DNA from: Paramecium sonneborni
Lineage: Eukaryota > Ciliophora > Oligohymenophorea > Peniculida > Parameciidae
Length of the DNA stretch: 64,000 nt
Assembly (NCBI GenBank): GCA_905182985.1
Contig: CAJJDN010000031.1
Span: forward strand, 520,840-584,839
Direction: 5' to 3'
Each line of letters begins with the position of its first letter. The stretch's first letter is position 1. Both the position numbers and the translations under genes were made by a program. The notes under the pieces are model-generated. The model worked only from the letters and a program-made list of their open reading frames with translations. It was not told the origin of the DNA and searched no databases. This document shows positions 16,288-30,995 of this stretch, in pieces.

Positions 16288-16473
16288 ATTCAAATAAATT
16301 ATATTTATATGAATTTATTTTATTCTCTACAAATACATTTTTAAGTCTCGCCTTTTTTACTTTTTAAAGTAAATAATAATTAGGACAAATTCTTAATTAA
16401 TTACTATATGTTTTAAACCTAATTCATGATTATAGTTTATTATATAATATAATTAGTAAAATTATTTCATTAA

Positions 16474-17008
16474 ATGAGTACTCCAAAAGCTATCAATAAA
16501 CCAACTCTTTAAACTTAAAAATCTTCTAAGCCCTCTTAATTTGCTCCAAAAACTGGTTCTCCAAACTCTTCTTAACTAATCAAAAGTATTTAAAGTTCAA
16601 ATATCTTATTAGCACAATAATCCAATAGTATACATATTAAAAGTCCAATAGCTAAAACAGAGAGAGCAAGGACTTTTAATTTTAGTGAAACAGAATCTAA
16701 ACCAGAACTTAAAAAATGGGATGTCGTTGGTAAAATTGAAAAATCAATCAATATTCTCAGAAAAACTAGAGGATAGATTGATTTCTCATTTTAGATTAAA
16801 GTTGAAGAAATAATTAATGATATGATGAACATATGTGGAATTGATGAAAAAGTCTCTAAATTGTTTCTTTAAATCAAAGAAGAACGTGATTAAAGAATGT
16901 AATCCTAATTAAAAACCTTAAAATTCATTAAAGGGCAATAGGATTAAATAGAATAATTAGTAAGAATATAAATTATCCTAGAAAAGACGATGTTAAGAAT
17001 ATTACTGA
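16474..17008 (+). CDS. hypothetical protein with coiled-coil C-terminus
   Basis: 170 residues after a 22-nt intron near the end, which is needed to reach the TGA at 17006. The N-terminal 70 residues are Ser/Pro/Gln-rich and basic (NKPTLQTQKSSKPSQFAPK). Then comes a helical region WDVVGKIEKSINILRK and IINDMMNICGIDEKVSKLF, ending in a coiled coil closing with RRCQEYY. Unrecognised; small cytoskeletal or ciliary proteins often look like this, which is inference. Confidence 0.6.
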
Positions 17009-17360
17009 ATAATAATAACATTATTTGTCTAGTTATAATTGAATATAATCAATTTAATATAAATTAATTCATCCGCTTCAAAAAATAGGATTTAAATATT
17101 ATTCATTCATATAACCATAGTATTTCCATTTTTCCAAAAAATAACTAAAAAAAATCTTCATTTTTTCAAATCCTAATTTATAAAATTAACTGATACAATT
17201 TTTTTTTAATATTTGATTGTTCAAACGAAGTTATATAACTTTAATATTTAATAATGCTTAAAATCAGCTTGGTATAATATTAAAAAAAAAAGCGACAATA
17301 AATTCAGTTGGGTTATTATTGAATTAACAGTGTTTTAATTATCTATATTGCTTAAGATAT
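17009..17360. other. intergenic region
   Basis: 352 bp of AT-rich spacer between two plus-strand genes, probably 3' UTR plus promoter of the VPS50 gene. No feature recognised. Confidence 0.5.
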
Positions 17361-20178
17361 ATGAGTTTATAAGAATAATTGAATTAGTAAAAATAGGAAA
17401 AATGATTAATTTCAGAAATTTATTTCCACAATTTTTTTATATGTTTAATAAAAAAAAAGACTATATAAAAAAAAAGTATAAAGATGTTCCTCCATTAAAT
17501 ATTGGAGATGTAAATAGAGTATTACAACAATATAGGAATGATGAAGACAAATTTCGAATGTTTACATCAATTTTAGAAATATAAAAATAACATTAAATAC
17601 GAACTCATGAAAGTAATACAGAAGAAATACTTAGAAAAAATGTTTAAAGATTAATTGAACTTTATGGAGATGTTGATATTAATTAAGATGCTCTTAATAA
17701 TATTTATAAGAATGTTGATGAAAATTAAGACATACAAACATAAATTGAGAAAATAGAATATGGTAATATATTTTAAGGGGATATGAATTCTTAAATGATA
17801 AGTATTTAGAGATAGATTGAGAGATATGATCATTATTTGAATGTAATTTAAACAAAATTATCTAAAAATGTATTCACAAATTACTCTAGTTATCTAAAAG
17901 CTTTAACTCATATAGACTAAATTGGAAATATTAGTTAAGAATTAATTATCAAGGTTAGAAGTAGTAGAGAAAAGATGCAAACAACTTAATAAATTTTTTT
18001 AAAGCAAAGTAAATAAATTTTAGAGAAAAGACAATAAGTTTTGAATATTCAAGTAAAAACAAATAATATTATTATAGAACATGATTGAAACTTTAAAAAA
18101 AATTAAAAATAATTTTGCCTTGCCTTATGAAAGGTTTGTATTAAGTATGTAGAATGGATATATAGATGCATCAATCTATCTTCCTACAATTATAGTATTG
18201 TTTATTGATTATATAGAATGTTGAAATAATTGATGGTTTGCAATTGATACCAAAAAATTATAAAGAAGATAGAATAGAATATGTTAGATAATTAACATGT
18301 AAAGGAATAATCGATTAGTTTATAAATTATGATGAAAAAATATACAAAATTCATTATGAATCATATCGTTATATGGAAGTATATCTATTATTTAAATAAG
18401 TAAAATAACATAGTTTAACCTTATGAAACAATAGTTCACTTATTAATATTTAGAGCATTTGAAGCTAAATTATAAATTGTTTTTGATCAAATTAGTCAAA
18501 TTTTATCGATTGACTTTTATTTTGATAATTTAACAGATTCTTTAAATTAAATTTCAAAAGATTAACTTACAGAATTTTATAGAGAATTATGTTGCTAAAC
18601 AATTCATTTTCTTATGAATGTTCATTTAATAATTAGATTTCATTTTGAATATTCTCAAAACTCATCCATTATTGAACTTAGAAAATTAATTTATGAAAAA
18701 GTATTTGATCGAATTTGTGATTTTATTAATTAAACAACAAGTTGGCCAAGAATGAACAAAGAAGATATGATTTGTTTTTTTGGTATGCTTACAATTTTAA
18801 TATCTAAATGTGAAGTATTTGGTGGATAAAATCTTTAGAAATATAAAACATTTATAGAAGATAAATTTAATAATTATTTAGAATCAAGAGGAAATGATAA
18901 ATAAATCAAAGAATCGTTAATTAATGAAGATTGTAAAAAATGTATGAAAATAACACTCAATCAAACATAAACTATTTTATCAATTGCAAATAAATAATCG
19001 AAATTTTATGTTTTTGATTATAAGGATCCATTTCCAGATACATTGAATATCTTTAAATCTATTGAATACAAGAAAATCATTGATTTGATAATGGGTTCAA
19101 CAGTTTCTTTCAAAAAATAAAATAATTAATCAAGTTTAATTTACTAAGGAAAAGAAAGAACATTGTTGTTAACTCAAACTGTAAATTAAATTTATATTAT
19201 AATTTAATAATAGCTATTGTACATTCGTTTTTTTAAATAACATAAAGAGAAATTAAGAGAAGAATTAATATTTTTAATTAACTATTATATTTATACATTA
19301 GCTATTCCAATAATATTAGATGAACATAAAAGATATATATTTGATGACACTCTGAATTTTAATTATGATCAAAAGTAAGAACCAGATTAATACACTTAAT
19401 AATTTGAACACAATAGTTAAGTAATTATTTATAGAGAAAGATATGGTGATCTGATTAGGTATTTGAAAAAAATTAATATTCCAGAAGATCTTAAGCTTAA
19501 AAAAACCTAACAATTTGATCTTATGGATAGAGTTGTATATATTGAATCAATTATTTTTCTCATAAATGAATTTGATTCAATCAAAGATGTCTATTAGGAA
19601 TTCAAACCTTTTTATTCAGAATTAAACTCAATGATAGGTCAACTACAAGAAATAGTAATAAGAGATTGTATCAATTTGGAACCGTATGCATAATTAGTTC
19701 AATGCAAATATGAATTGAAATAAAATGATAAAGAAGATTAACAAAGAATCTAATTAATAGATAAAATTATTACTACTAATGAAATTAAATTATAAGGATT
19801 ATCTTAATAGTAATTGACAGAAATTTAGAAGCTGTATTATGATGAACTTATTTATTTATTTGCTGTCGTTTATTCGAGAATCAAGAAGGTCAATAATGTT
19901 GGTAGAGAAGTTATGCTGAATGATTATTATAAAGTCTCAAAAACTTATAATGTTGAAAATAGTTTGTATGAATCCTATATAAAAATTCTTAATTAAGCTT
20001 CAGCTGAAACTATAATTGAATATATGAATATTCATTAAGTAATTTATTTATATATCATTAGAAAATATTTCCATATAAAATGTTGATGGGACTTTTTAAT
20101 GCTTAAGGATTATAGAATTGTAAGAAACAACTAAGAAAGGATTAATTGTTTAAAGTCTTTTAAAATTACTAGCAATGA
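17361..20178 (+). CDS. VPS50: VPS50/syndetin-like subunit of the EARP tethering complex
   Basis: 898 residues after five introns (29, 25, 22, 22 and 23 nt), close to the 960 or so of animal syndetin. The N-terminal region has the Vps54/Vps50-type coiled coil (YLNVIQTKLSKN, SSREKMQTTQQIFLKQS, LEKRQQVLNIQ). The C-terminal segment matches the family's conserved end: RIKKVNNVGREVMLNDYYKV, YIKILNQASAETIIEYM, then QKIFPYKMLMGLFNA. EARP tethers endosomal vesicles for recycling. The start chosen (17361) uses a first intron that removes 29 nt; another ATG at 17402 is possible. Converges on the PH kinase gene with 124 bp between stops. The choice of Vps50 over Vps54 rests on the C-terminal match. Confidence 0.75.
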
Positions 20179-20302
20179 ATGTAAATAAACTTGATTGAAG
20201 TATTAAATATAAATCAATTATCTTTTTATCTATTAAATAACGAGATTCTTTACATTTAATCAACCTATGATTAATTATTAATTTTGGTATCTAATGATTC
20301 AT

Positions 20303-21911
<1,609 letters not shown>

Positions 21912-21929
21912 ATACAATAAATTAATTAT

Positions 21930-23428
21930 TCATTTAATTGAACTAATAAAATTGTATTAGCTGCCATCCATTTCTGAATTACTATCATGTATCTTAAATG
22001 CACTTGTTTTTCTTCTTCTCATTAAGAATTTCTTTTTTGTTTCTATTTTTTGAACATCTCTTTCAATTTTTGGGATCTTCAAAACTTTTTTAACTACAGG
22101 TTGAGTTGATTTTATTGATTACAATACTGGAGATGGCAATCTTTTTTCAGTACTTCCTAATTATAAAAAATCTAAATTAATATTTCTCTCTAAATCTTTT
22201 TTAACTTCAGTTAAATCATTAAAATGTCTCTCATACTATAAAAGTTATCTCACAAAATTATTATTTTTCTATTCTGACAATTAGATCAATGCATTTTTAA
22301 TAGATGGAACTTTATCTAAAATCATTTCAAAATATTCTCTTTTAACCATATAAAGTTCTGATTAATCAGTAACAGAATAAACTGAGTGAGTTCTAGCATT
22401 ATTATTCTTTGCTTTAGTTATACTGAAATTTTACTTGCATTAAAAACTCCATTTCACCAAACATTTAACCGGCAGTTATATATTTGATAGTTACAGGTTT
22501 TTTCTTTTCCAAATAATAAAGATTTCCATATTTCTTTCTTTAAAATCGTGCTTCTAATCTTTCTGAAATTGTATATGTCTTGGGAGTACTCATACCACAT
22601 AATATTTTCTCAAAATCACCTTTAAACATTTCATTTAAATCTATTGTTGATGTCTTTATAATTTTGACTATCTTAAACTCCCCTTTTTTAATTATATATA
22701 CATAATCTAGTGGATCCCCTTCTTTATATACAGTAGCATTCATTGAATATCTTTTTACATATGCCCTATCATAAAACACCTTTATATCTTAAAATCTCCA
22801 ATTATGAAAGAAATCCAAATTTGCGAATTCTTCGAAATATGCTTTCTTTAATTGATTTTTAACACTTTTAGCTATTATTTAATAACTATCCTTATTCAAA
22901 TATGCTAAATGAGTATTTTCAATAGCTCTAACAGAAGCAGTTCTAATTGCATCTGAATCCATTGCTCTCTCTCCAAAAGTCTCAAAATTTGATAATTGTT
23001 TTATTTCATTATCAAATATAGATGCTTATAAATCTTAAGGATTGAAATCCTTTAATACTTATACTCGTCCACTTATAATAAAATAAAAATTGTCTCCTTA
23101 TTCACCTTCTTTAAAAATGAAATAACCAATTGGAACATATTTATGTCTTAAATTTCTACAACATTATTCATGTAAAAGATCAGAACCCAAATTTGCAAAA
23201 AAATCAAGCGATCGTGTAGCCTATTTTAAAAGTTCAACATCTGCTTATGATCTTAGTTCACATGGCTTCAGAAGTATAAAAATCATTATATCTATGATGT
23301 CTTAATAACTGTACTCTCATGATTACATACTTAGAAAAATCCCTTTGACTCATCCTCAGATCTATTTTCTATAATACACTCGATGCTCTTCTAATCTACT
23401 CTGTATTAAATTTTAGTCGTTTAATCAT
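21930..23428 (-). CDS. protein with two cyclic-nucleotide-binding domains
   Basis: 482 residues after introns of 22 and 28 nt. First cNMP domain at about 110-230: IGYFIFKEGEQGDNFYFI, then a phosphate-binding cassette FGERAMDSDAIRTASVRA with the ribose-binding Glu and phosphate-binding Arg both present. Second domain at about 245-370: VYKEGDPLDYVYIIKKG and ITAGQMFGEMEFL, then RTHSVYSVTD. The C-terminal 100 residues are basic with a coiled-coil start. There is no kinase domain in this gene; the kinase lies in the next gene, 18 bp downstream. Either a PKA regulatory-like subunit or an independent cAMP/cGMP sensor. Confidence 0.9.
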
Positions 23429-24318
23429 ATACTACATTTATATATTAAATTTAATATTAGAATAAACAAATAACAAAATTCTAAAAGAATTTACATCATC
23501 TCTAAATCATAACAATCTCAACATAATTTAAAATATTATTATTTTTATTTTATTTGATTATTCATTATTATTCATTAATAAAAAATACCTACAGATCATA
23601 TATTACCTATATATATTTATTATTCTTATTTATATTTTTTTAATATTGTGTAAAATTTTAAATAAAAAATAATATTTATTAAAGATTTGACTTTTTTTAA
23701 TTATAAAAAGTTAAACAACATAGTTTTTATCTAATTATGAATTAGGTAATGAAAAGGTGATAAATGTTTATTTGTGTAGTAATTAATTAATAATTAATAG
23801 AAACAAATTTTCATTAATAAATTTTTAGATTCTATTATTTTAAAAGCAAGAAACTATTAAGATGCCATTCTATATTATGATATTGTTTTAGGTTGGTTGC
23901 TACAATAAAAGCGTTTAAAAAGGTTTATATTCTCAAATTTTCATTTTTGTTTTGTTTAAAATGAGTATTAAATGAACCTCATCCATTCAACATATTTTTT
24001 GTAAATTCCTTTTAATGAAAGGATCAAAAAAATCTTTAGTCATCAACATCAAGAGTATAAATTCTTAAAGACGTACTTATTTTTAAAATCATAATGAGAG
24101 GATTGATGAATGAAAAGAGAGTCATCAGATAAACTGTGAGAAACTTAAAGAGATAGAAACGATCTTGTAATTTACAATATGAAAGAAGAATTATGATCAA
24201 AGCATACTTGGAATGAAACATTGCAAATAAAAAATGATTAATTTTCAATAATATAATATAATGATAGTACTATATAAGGGTGCAGAAATACATTTTATAG
24301 TACATAAAACGCTCAAAA
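23429..24318. other. divergent intergenic region with one weak small ORF
   Basis: 890 bp of AT-rich DNA. The only candidate is a 40-codon plus-strand frame at 24094-24216 (starts MRGLMNEKRVIRQTVRNLK), strikingly basic. The same stretch is open on the minus strand (24036-24248), so neither is convincing. Nothing else recognised. Confidence 0.4.
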
Positions 24319-26091
24319 ATGGGAAATCATTGTTTTAAATAAAAAACTTAGAACCATTTGTTCTTGGTGCAATTTAACAATTTTAGTACCAGTTGAATGT
24401 CAGAAGTAAGTTCTAAACTGATAAGTATTTAATAAATCCTGATATTGAAATTTTGTGATGCAAACATTTTGGCATTAATATTAATTTTAAATAATATTTC
24501 TTATTAAATCAAACCCTGTCTTCAATGTCCAACACTTTAAACTTTAGTGCAACTCTTAATAGTCCCTTGAATAGTAAGAATATTTAAAATAATTAGATTT
24601 TACAAATCCTCAGAATTTCACTTAACCTTTTTACTCTTCATAGCTATCAAGACATACTTTTACAGAAACTAATTAATCAGTGATGCTTTAGAATGAAAAT
24701 GAAATGAATATTGAAAAATTAGTAAATATTATTATAATTCTTAGTCACCAAATAACTCCACAAATTTAGAAGGAAGTGTTAAAAAGGAAGATGAATCTTA
24801 TATTCCAATAATATAAACATTAAAATAAGAGTTTAATAGAGAATCTCCTTATATAAAGATTAGTGTATATAGACAACACCAACTGGCTAATTAAAAAATT
24901 TATATTCTCCAAGATGACAAGTAATTTCTCTTATATATTTCTAGAATCATAGGAGGCAATTAAGTTCATAAAAATGAAATCTAGATAATAAGAAGGAAAA
25001 AAGCTTTACGCGCTAGTGACAATAATATGGATTTTGGTATTAATTAACGTTATTTTTTAGGTTTATCTAATTAAGAATCTAATATTGAGTAAATCCCTTG
25101 CAAAATTTCAACATAATATGGATTTCGATATTCAAGCAGAATTACTCCTTAAATTTTAGTATTTCTTTCATTGAAATATTTCAATTTTAAGTTTGCTATG
25201 TTCCCTTTAAATGTCTTCAAACTTATTCATTAATTTATCAAGTAAACTTTTTTTTTTATTTCTTAGAGAATAGCCAAAATTTTATATTTAAGATTGTGGA
25301 ACATCATTAAAGACATTAGTTAGAATTTAAAAAGATAATCCAAAAAGAATGAATCAGAATAATAAATACCTAATTGGAGCTGACTTCTACTTTCATGTTG
25401 TTTAGTTAAACACAATTCCAAAATTATGTGATAAAAAAAACGAAGAAACGGAAATTGATTATTTTTTTTAAACACTTGTTAGAGAACATATAAGAGATAA
25501 AACCAGAATTCATGGATTAACAAAATAGGAATAAACAATTTTTTCATGTATACATATTTGACATAACATTCTAGAGTATTTATAAAATTATTCATAAATG
25601 AAAAAGAAAGGAAGAAAATAATATAGTTTATAAAATTGCAATCGTCCTTTTCTTAAAATTTAATTTGATACTCCAATAATTAAATAAATGGCTGTGTTTA
25701 TTGCAAAATCAGGAGAATAATCAATTTTTAAAATTGGAAGATCTTAAGATTGTGATATAATTGTTAATATGAATACAATTTCTAGAAAGTAAACATAAAT
25801 AATGTTCAATAAAAATTAATGGGAAATTTGCGATGGAGAAGGAGTTAAGCAATCTGCCAATGGTACTTGGTAGTCATTATAATAATACCAAAATCCCTCA
25901 AATCCTATATTATAATCAAGTCAACCATTATAAATCGAAGATAAAATGGAAATCAAAATTAGTGAAAATATTTTTAGATTTGATATGTTAGGATTTGGTA
26001 TCTCGAAAAGGTATCATATTATAAATATTTCTGTAGAAGAAAATTAAATAATTCATTCTATTAGGAGTTAACAAATATTGATTAATTATGA
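24319..26091 (+). CDS. FHA-domain protein
   Basis: Begins MGNHCFKQK and contains several short introns (for example 23 and 24 nt in the first 700 bp, and 26 nt near the end); exact exon borders in the first 300 bp are uncertain. The clear domain is a forkhead-associated fold near 25.69-25.95 kb: IFKIGRSQDCDIIVNMNTIS, then WEICDGEG and SANGTW, the usual GR...S/N motif set that binds phosphothreonine. A second, more degenerate FHA-like segment lies upstream at 25.27-25.45 kb (FYIQDCGTSLKTLVRI, KYLIGADFYFHVV). The C-terminus ends TNIDQL. Likely a phospho-dependent scaffold; the partner is unknown. Confidence 0.75.
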
Positions 26092-26340
26092 ATTCATTTA
26101 TTATTTTCACTTAAACATAGTTTTAATTAATAATTTTCTAATTCAAAAATATAAAACGAAGTTCTCTTCAATTTATTCATCTTTTTCATTTATTTCATAA
26201 CATTTATTCTTAAATCTTGGTTTTATGTTTAAATTAATACTAAAAGACATTTTTTTGGTAAATCTATCACAAATATTAATAAAAAAACAAAAAATTATTC
26301 TAAAAAAATTAATATTTTGCAATTCATATTTTGGTTCAAC

Positions 26341-27327
26341 ATGATAGAATTACATAATATATAATTTTTTATGGGAAGATATTCAAAAATCAAACAATCT
26401 TAAAAAGACTTAGAAGGGAAAAATGATTCAAAAATTTAGTCAAATAAGTTATAAAAATGTATAACCAAAATTAGAAAATCAGAAATAGGTAAACCCTCTT
26501 TTTTGAACTCTATAAGCCTTCAAATACCAAATATTTGGAGTTCTAATTATATATTAGTAAATATTGTAAGTTTTTTTATTGACGAAGGAAGGCATTTCTT
26601 ACTTCATCTTGCTGGAGCAAAACGAAAATCAGAAAAGGAAAAAGATATATTAAAAAAATAGTAACAGTTAAAAAAACAGATTGAAATAGTATAAAAAAAA
26701 CCTCTATTTGAATTTTTGGAATCTTTTTCTATAAATTAATTAGGAATGCCTAAAAGAAACAAGAAAAAAGAAAGGATTGTTGTTTTTTTCTTGAGAAGCA
26801 ACATGAATTTCGATTTAAAGGTTAATTATTCAATTAAATTATCTTAATTAAATGAAAAATGGGCTTAGATTTTAAAAAAAATTAAATTTTTATTTGATGA
26901 AAAATTTTATAAAGAATTGATTGAAATTTTAGATTTATTATAAAAACATGAGAATAGAATAGGATTTATAGCTGATGTGTTAATAGATAAATTGGAAAGA
27001 AGTAATTGTTTAGAAAACATTTAAGTGATATTTAAAAATCTTTTGATACAAATTATAAAAGAGCATCAAGATGAATTACTAAATCATATTTAACTTTATT
27101 AACGTTAACCAGATTATATTTTAGAAGTTTACAAAAAATAGATAAAACTTTATCGACATAGAATTATAAACTTTATCTTTAATTTGAGATGTCTATTTGA
27201 TAATTATAATTATGATTAAGTTTAAAATTTAATGTACCAATAATAAGTGAGAGAATTCTTTGAAGCAGAGGATTAGAATTATAAAATATTTGATTAAGAT
27301 ATTGAAATCTATTAATATGATTATTGA
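26341..27327 (+). CDS. hypothetical helical protein
   Basis: 328 codons in one uninterrupted frame, long for chance even in a one-stop code. Two in-frame ATGs, 26341 and 26371; the second would give MGRYSKIKQS. The N-terminal third is basic with a coiled-coil piece (ILKKQQQLKKQIEIVQKK). The rest is helical and hydrophobic-polar alternating (FLFDEKFYKELIEILDLLQ, FIADVLIDKLERSNCLE), ending in an acidic stretch. It could be an alpha-solenoid, but no family is recognised. 61 bp separates it from the next gene. Confidence 0.6.
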
Positions 27328-27388
27328 TGGATTGGAATATATAAACCTTAATATCAAATATAACAAAATTTAAATAATTAAATTATTC

Positions 27389-28279
27389 ATGGCCTAATAA
27401 TCAGCAGAATTCTCAAAAAAAGTTGATGAGTCTCATAAGGGTTAAGATGAAGATAAAGATAAACCTTAAGAAACAAATCAATAGAATGAAGAGAAAAATG
27501 AAGCATAAAAGTCAGAAAACAAAGCTCCAAGTTTATTTGGATCAATGATAAATGGATAAAATCTATTCAATAATAATTCAACAACTTCAATTTTCTAAGG
27601 AGGTTTATTTGGATCATCTTAACCAACAACTGGACTTTTTAGTTCTGGTCCTTCTATTTTAAATGCTGTTAATGTAGATCTTACAAAACCTGGACCATCA
27701 TTATTTGGAATTAGTTATAAGGCTTAAAAATCTGATGATAGTGATCCTGGAGATGATGATGGTATTTAAAATATCTATTTAATAGGATAAGAAGAATAAA
27801 AGCCAGAAGATGATGAACCAAAATAAATAGTAATGAAATATGATTATACTTCAAACACAGAATAATTAGTCAAAGTATATTTTTGTTTTTATATAAAGGT
27901 AAATGTCGAAAAGTTTAGAAAAAACACAAATGACATCTTAGAGAAAGGATCTGTTGCAATTGAAAAATCTAAAACTGGAGATGCTTATTACATTGTATAT
28001 AGGTATTTTATTAATCACATATCTAGAAATGCAATATAATAATCATTATACACAGGACAATTAGTCAAAGGATTTTCATCAATTAAACCTTTAGGATAGA
28101 AGGCAGAAAATTTAATTATTAAAGCTCTCAGCAGAAAAGAAAAATAAGACAGCAAATCAGAAGAAAAAGGCGAAAATGATGAGAAAAATTCCTTATCTAT
28201 TGATACATTAAAAGTTATGTTCACTACAAAAGAAGGATCAGAAGAGTTTAAGACAGAGTTTGCAAAAATATTTTAATGA
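27389..28279 (+). CDS. FG-repeat protein with Ran-binding domain (nucleoporin-like)
   Basis: 280 residues after two 24-nt introns. The N-terminal 50 residues are charged; residues about 50-115 hold FG-type motifs (SLFGSM, GLFGSS, SLFGIS) in a Ser/Thr/Pro linker. After an acidic patch (SDDSDPGDDDG) the last 130 residues resemble a RanBD1 fold: VEKFRKNTNDILEKGSVAIE, a basic middle, and a C-terminal helix TKEGSEEFKTEFAKIF. This is the layout of Nup50 and Ran-binding proteins acting at the nuclear pore in Ran-dependent transport. Converges on the small gene ending at 28307. Confidence 0.75.
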
Positions 28280-28306
28280 TATTACATGTAAAATGAATTT
28301 TTAGGA

Positions 28307-28456
28307 TCATGTTATATGGTTAACAGAAAAAAAATTAAAATTATTATCTACATCATTCAATTCAACATTCTGAAATTTTTTTCTTTTTATCCAATATGTA
28401 AATGTGCATAAGCTCTTAAAATTTAGTCTTTCTTTATTTTCAATTTAATTATTCAT
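28307..28456 (-). CDS. small hypothetical protein
   Basis: 49-residue frame (starts MNNQIENKERLNFKSLC, ends FFSVNHIT). Its end lies 27 bp from the opposing nucleoporin-like stop. Reasonable amino-acid composition but too short to be sure; could be the last exon of a gene to the right. Confidence 0.3.
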
Positions 28457-28659
28457 AATAAATATATTTAAATAGAGTGTGATCAAAACTAATAATTCAT
28501 GAAAACAACTTTAAGTTGAGGTGACTTAATTGTAATACCTTCAATTTCTTGTGTTGTAAGACCAGAGTTTTATTGGTTGAATAATAATTTTTTAATTACA
28601 AGTTGATTTGAGATTGTTATTTTCCATACTAATAATTAATATAATAAAATTAAACTGTT

Positions 28660-29163
28660 TCAAAATTCAGTCTTTTCACAAATATGGTCAAATTTCTCAG
28701 CATGTGTTGGAGTATGAGTCATTGTACAATAAGTCTTTCCAGTCTTGCTTTAGAATTTTTTTCCTAAGTTATAAAAAATTTTTATGATCAGAGAGTACAA
28801 AAGAAGTTTTCACAAAAATCACATCTAAAAAACCAATCTTTTTCGTTTAAATCTAATTGAATAAATAATTAATAATTACCTAATTTTGGGAGTTTAGATG
28901 AACAATTATTGCAGTTGAAATGTGGAACACTTTTTCTTTAACATTAGTATCGATTAGTAACTCTAATGTATGTAACACAATTTTTAATAACATGACCATC
29001 ATCTTCTTGAGCTGAATAATCAATAATATTAGATTTAAAACTGATGGAGCAGTTACAATAGAGTGTTGATATCTTAAATTAAAAAATAAGAGGATCTCCT
29101 TTTTTTGACCCAATTTTTTTTATTCTTCAGGTGGTCAGATTAGTAGAAGTTTCTCAACAACAT
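28660..29163 (-). CDS. cysteine-rich, probably zinc-binding protein
   Basis: Starts MLLRNFYQSDHLKNKKNW. After a 37-nt intron it reads LYCNCSISFKSNIIDYSA, then HFNCNNCSSKLPKLD. After a 27-nt intron it gives DWFFRCDFCENFFC. The CxxC pairs suggest one or two zinc sites. Beyond this, the coding-looking frame shifts (SDHKNFYNLGKKF, YCTMTHTPTHAEKFDHIC) without a clean intron, so either a splice site was missed or a one-base error exists near 28.79 kb. Coding-like sequence may continue past the TGA to about 28493 (ending VVFMNYQF). The first 178 coding bases are repeated after the N at 30046. Family not recognised. Confidence 0.5.
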
Positions 29164-29385
29164 TATAAACTATATAAAATTAATGATCGAAATCTTTTAG
29201 TTAATTCTTAAAAATTCATTTAAATGATTTAATTTTAATTTATATATAAAAAATATAATATTTGATAAAACTGTAATTGTTAGTTGTAACAGATTAAACA
29301 TAATTACAACAAGAGGACCATCAAATCAGAGAAATAATTTTCACAAAAGTTATTAAGGATGGCATCAATGATACGCATTAAAATA

Positions 29386-29722
29386 TCAAATCATCATATA
29401 TGGGACATGAATATCATAATGAATATCATCAATTATTAGAATTTGTTTCTATTGCTATTCATCTAGTTATTCCTCAATTTTTATTTCTTTTTACTTGATA
29501 AATTACAAAAGTAAATCCAATTATATCCGAGACAGGAACATTACTTTTAAGTAATAAAAAAGTTTCATCACCAATTTCTAAAAGAATTTCATTTTTTTTC
29601 TAATCTTTTTTAATAAGCAATAAATTTTTCATTTACAACTAAACTTAATTATTTAAAGAATTTCATTTGATTACAATGAAACCCAGATAATCAACAATTT
29701 TATTAGTTTCTCGTCTTTCCAT
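29386..29722 (-). CDS. small hypothetical protein (first copy)
   Basis: 92 residues after introns of 36 and 22 nt; spliced length divides by three. Begins MERRETNKIVDYLGFIL, continues ILLEIGDETFLLLKSNVP and ends DIHYDIHVPYMMI. The frame is open for another 60 nt upstream of the ATG, so the true start may lie in an upstream exon. Mixed beta-like hydrophobic pattern, no known motif. Confidence 0.5.
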
Positions 29723-29934
29723 AGTAAACTATTAATGATTATCTTTTATTACTTCTTAATCACATAAAATCTATGAATTGACTTTTGCCTCTATTAATTG
29801 ATATCAATTTTCCTCATAATTGTTAATTATTAGATATAACTGTGGGTTCATCAAAATCTTATGTTTCTAAAATTAGATTTGAAAAAGAATTTTAAATTTA
29901 ACATATATGATATTATAGTAATAAAGTTTGTATT

Positions 29935-30045
29935 TCATCTTTTTTTGCTCACAACCACAGCTTATTTCGGCAATTTTGTATCCATAATCTCATGTTTTGG
30001 TCTCTTTATTGAAACTCCTTTCTTATTAGCTGATGATGTATTCAC
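29935..30045 (-). pseudogene. truncated 3' end of the pseudokinase gene (left duplicate)
   Basis: Identical to the last 111 bases of the gene at 30996-32431 and cut by the N at 30046. Treated as an assembly duplicate, not a second gene. Confidence 0.85.
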
Positions 30046-30046
30046 N

Positions 30047-30224
30047 AATAACATGACCATCATCTTCTTGAGCTGAATAATCAATAATATTAGATTTAAA
30101 ACTGATGGAGCAGTTACAATAGAGTGTTGATATCTTAAATTAAAAAATAAGAGGATCTCCTTTTTTTGACCCAATTTTTTTTATTCTTCAGGTGGTCAGA
30201 TTAGTAGAAGTTTCTCAACAACAT
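30047..30224 (-). pseudogene. truncated 5' end of the cysteine-rich gene (right duplicate)
   Basis: Repeats the first 178 bases of the gene at 28660-29163 and is cut by the N. Assembly duplicate. Confidence 0.85.
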
Positions 30225-30446
30225 TATAAACTATATAAAATTAATGATCGAAATCTTTTAGTTAATTCTTAAAAATTCATTTAAATGATTTAATTTTAAT
30301 TTATATATAAAAAATATAATATTTGATAAAACTGTAATTGTTAGTTGTAACAGATTAAACATAATTACAACAAGAGGACCATCAAATCAGAGAAATAATT
30401 TTCACAAAAGTTATTAAGGATGGCATCAATGATACGCATTAAAATA

Positions 30447-30783
30447 TCAAATCATCATATATGGGACATGAATATCATAATGAATATCATCAATTATTAG
30501 AATTTGTTTCTATTGCTATTCATCTAGTTATTCCTCAATTTTTATTTCTTTTTACTTGATAAATTACAAAAGTAAATCCAATTATATCCGAGACAGGAAC
30601 ATTACTTTTAAGTAATAAAAAAGTTTCATCACCAATTTCTAAAAGAATTTCATTTTTTTTCTAATCTTTTTTAATAAGCAATAAATTTTTCATTTACAAC
30701 TAAACTTAATTATTTAAAGAATTTCATTTGATTACAATGAAACCCAGATAATCAACAATTTTATTAGTTTCTCGTCTTTCCAT
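30447..30783 (-). CDS. small hypothetical protein (second copy)
   Basis: Same sequence as the gene at 29386-29722, offset by 1061 bp within the duplicated arm. Probably the same locus counted twice. Confidence 0.5.
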
Positions 30784-30995
30784 AGTAAACTATTAATGAT
30801 TATCTTTTATTACTTCTTAATCACATAAAATCTATGAATTGACTTTTGCCTCTATTAATTGATATCAATTTTCCTCATAATTGTTAATTATTAGATATAA
30901 CTGTGGGTTCATCAAAATCTTATGTTTCTAAAATTAGATTTGAAAAAGAATTTTAAATTTAACATATATGATATTATAGTAATAAAGTTTGTATT

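Noticed and set aside
24036..24248. Minus-strand hydrophobic 70-codon ORF
   Set aside because: Composition typical of AT-rich chance frames; overlaps an equally weak plus-strand frame.
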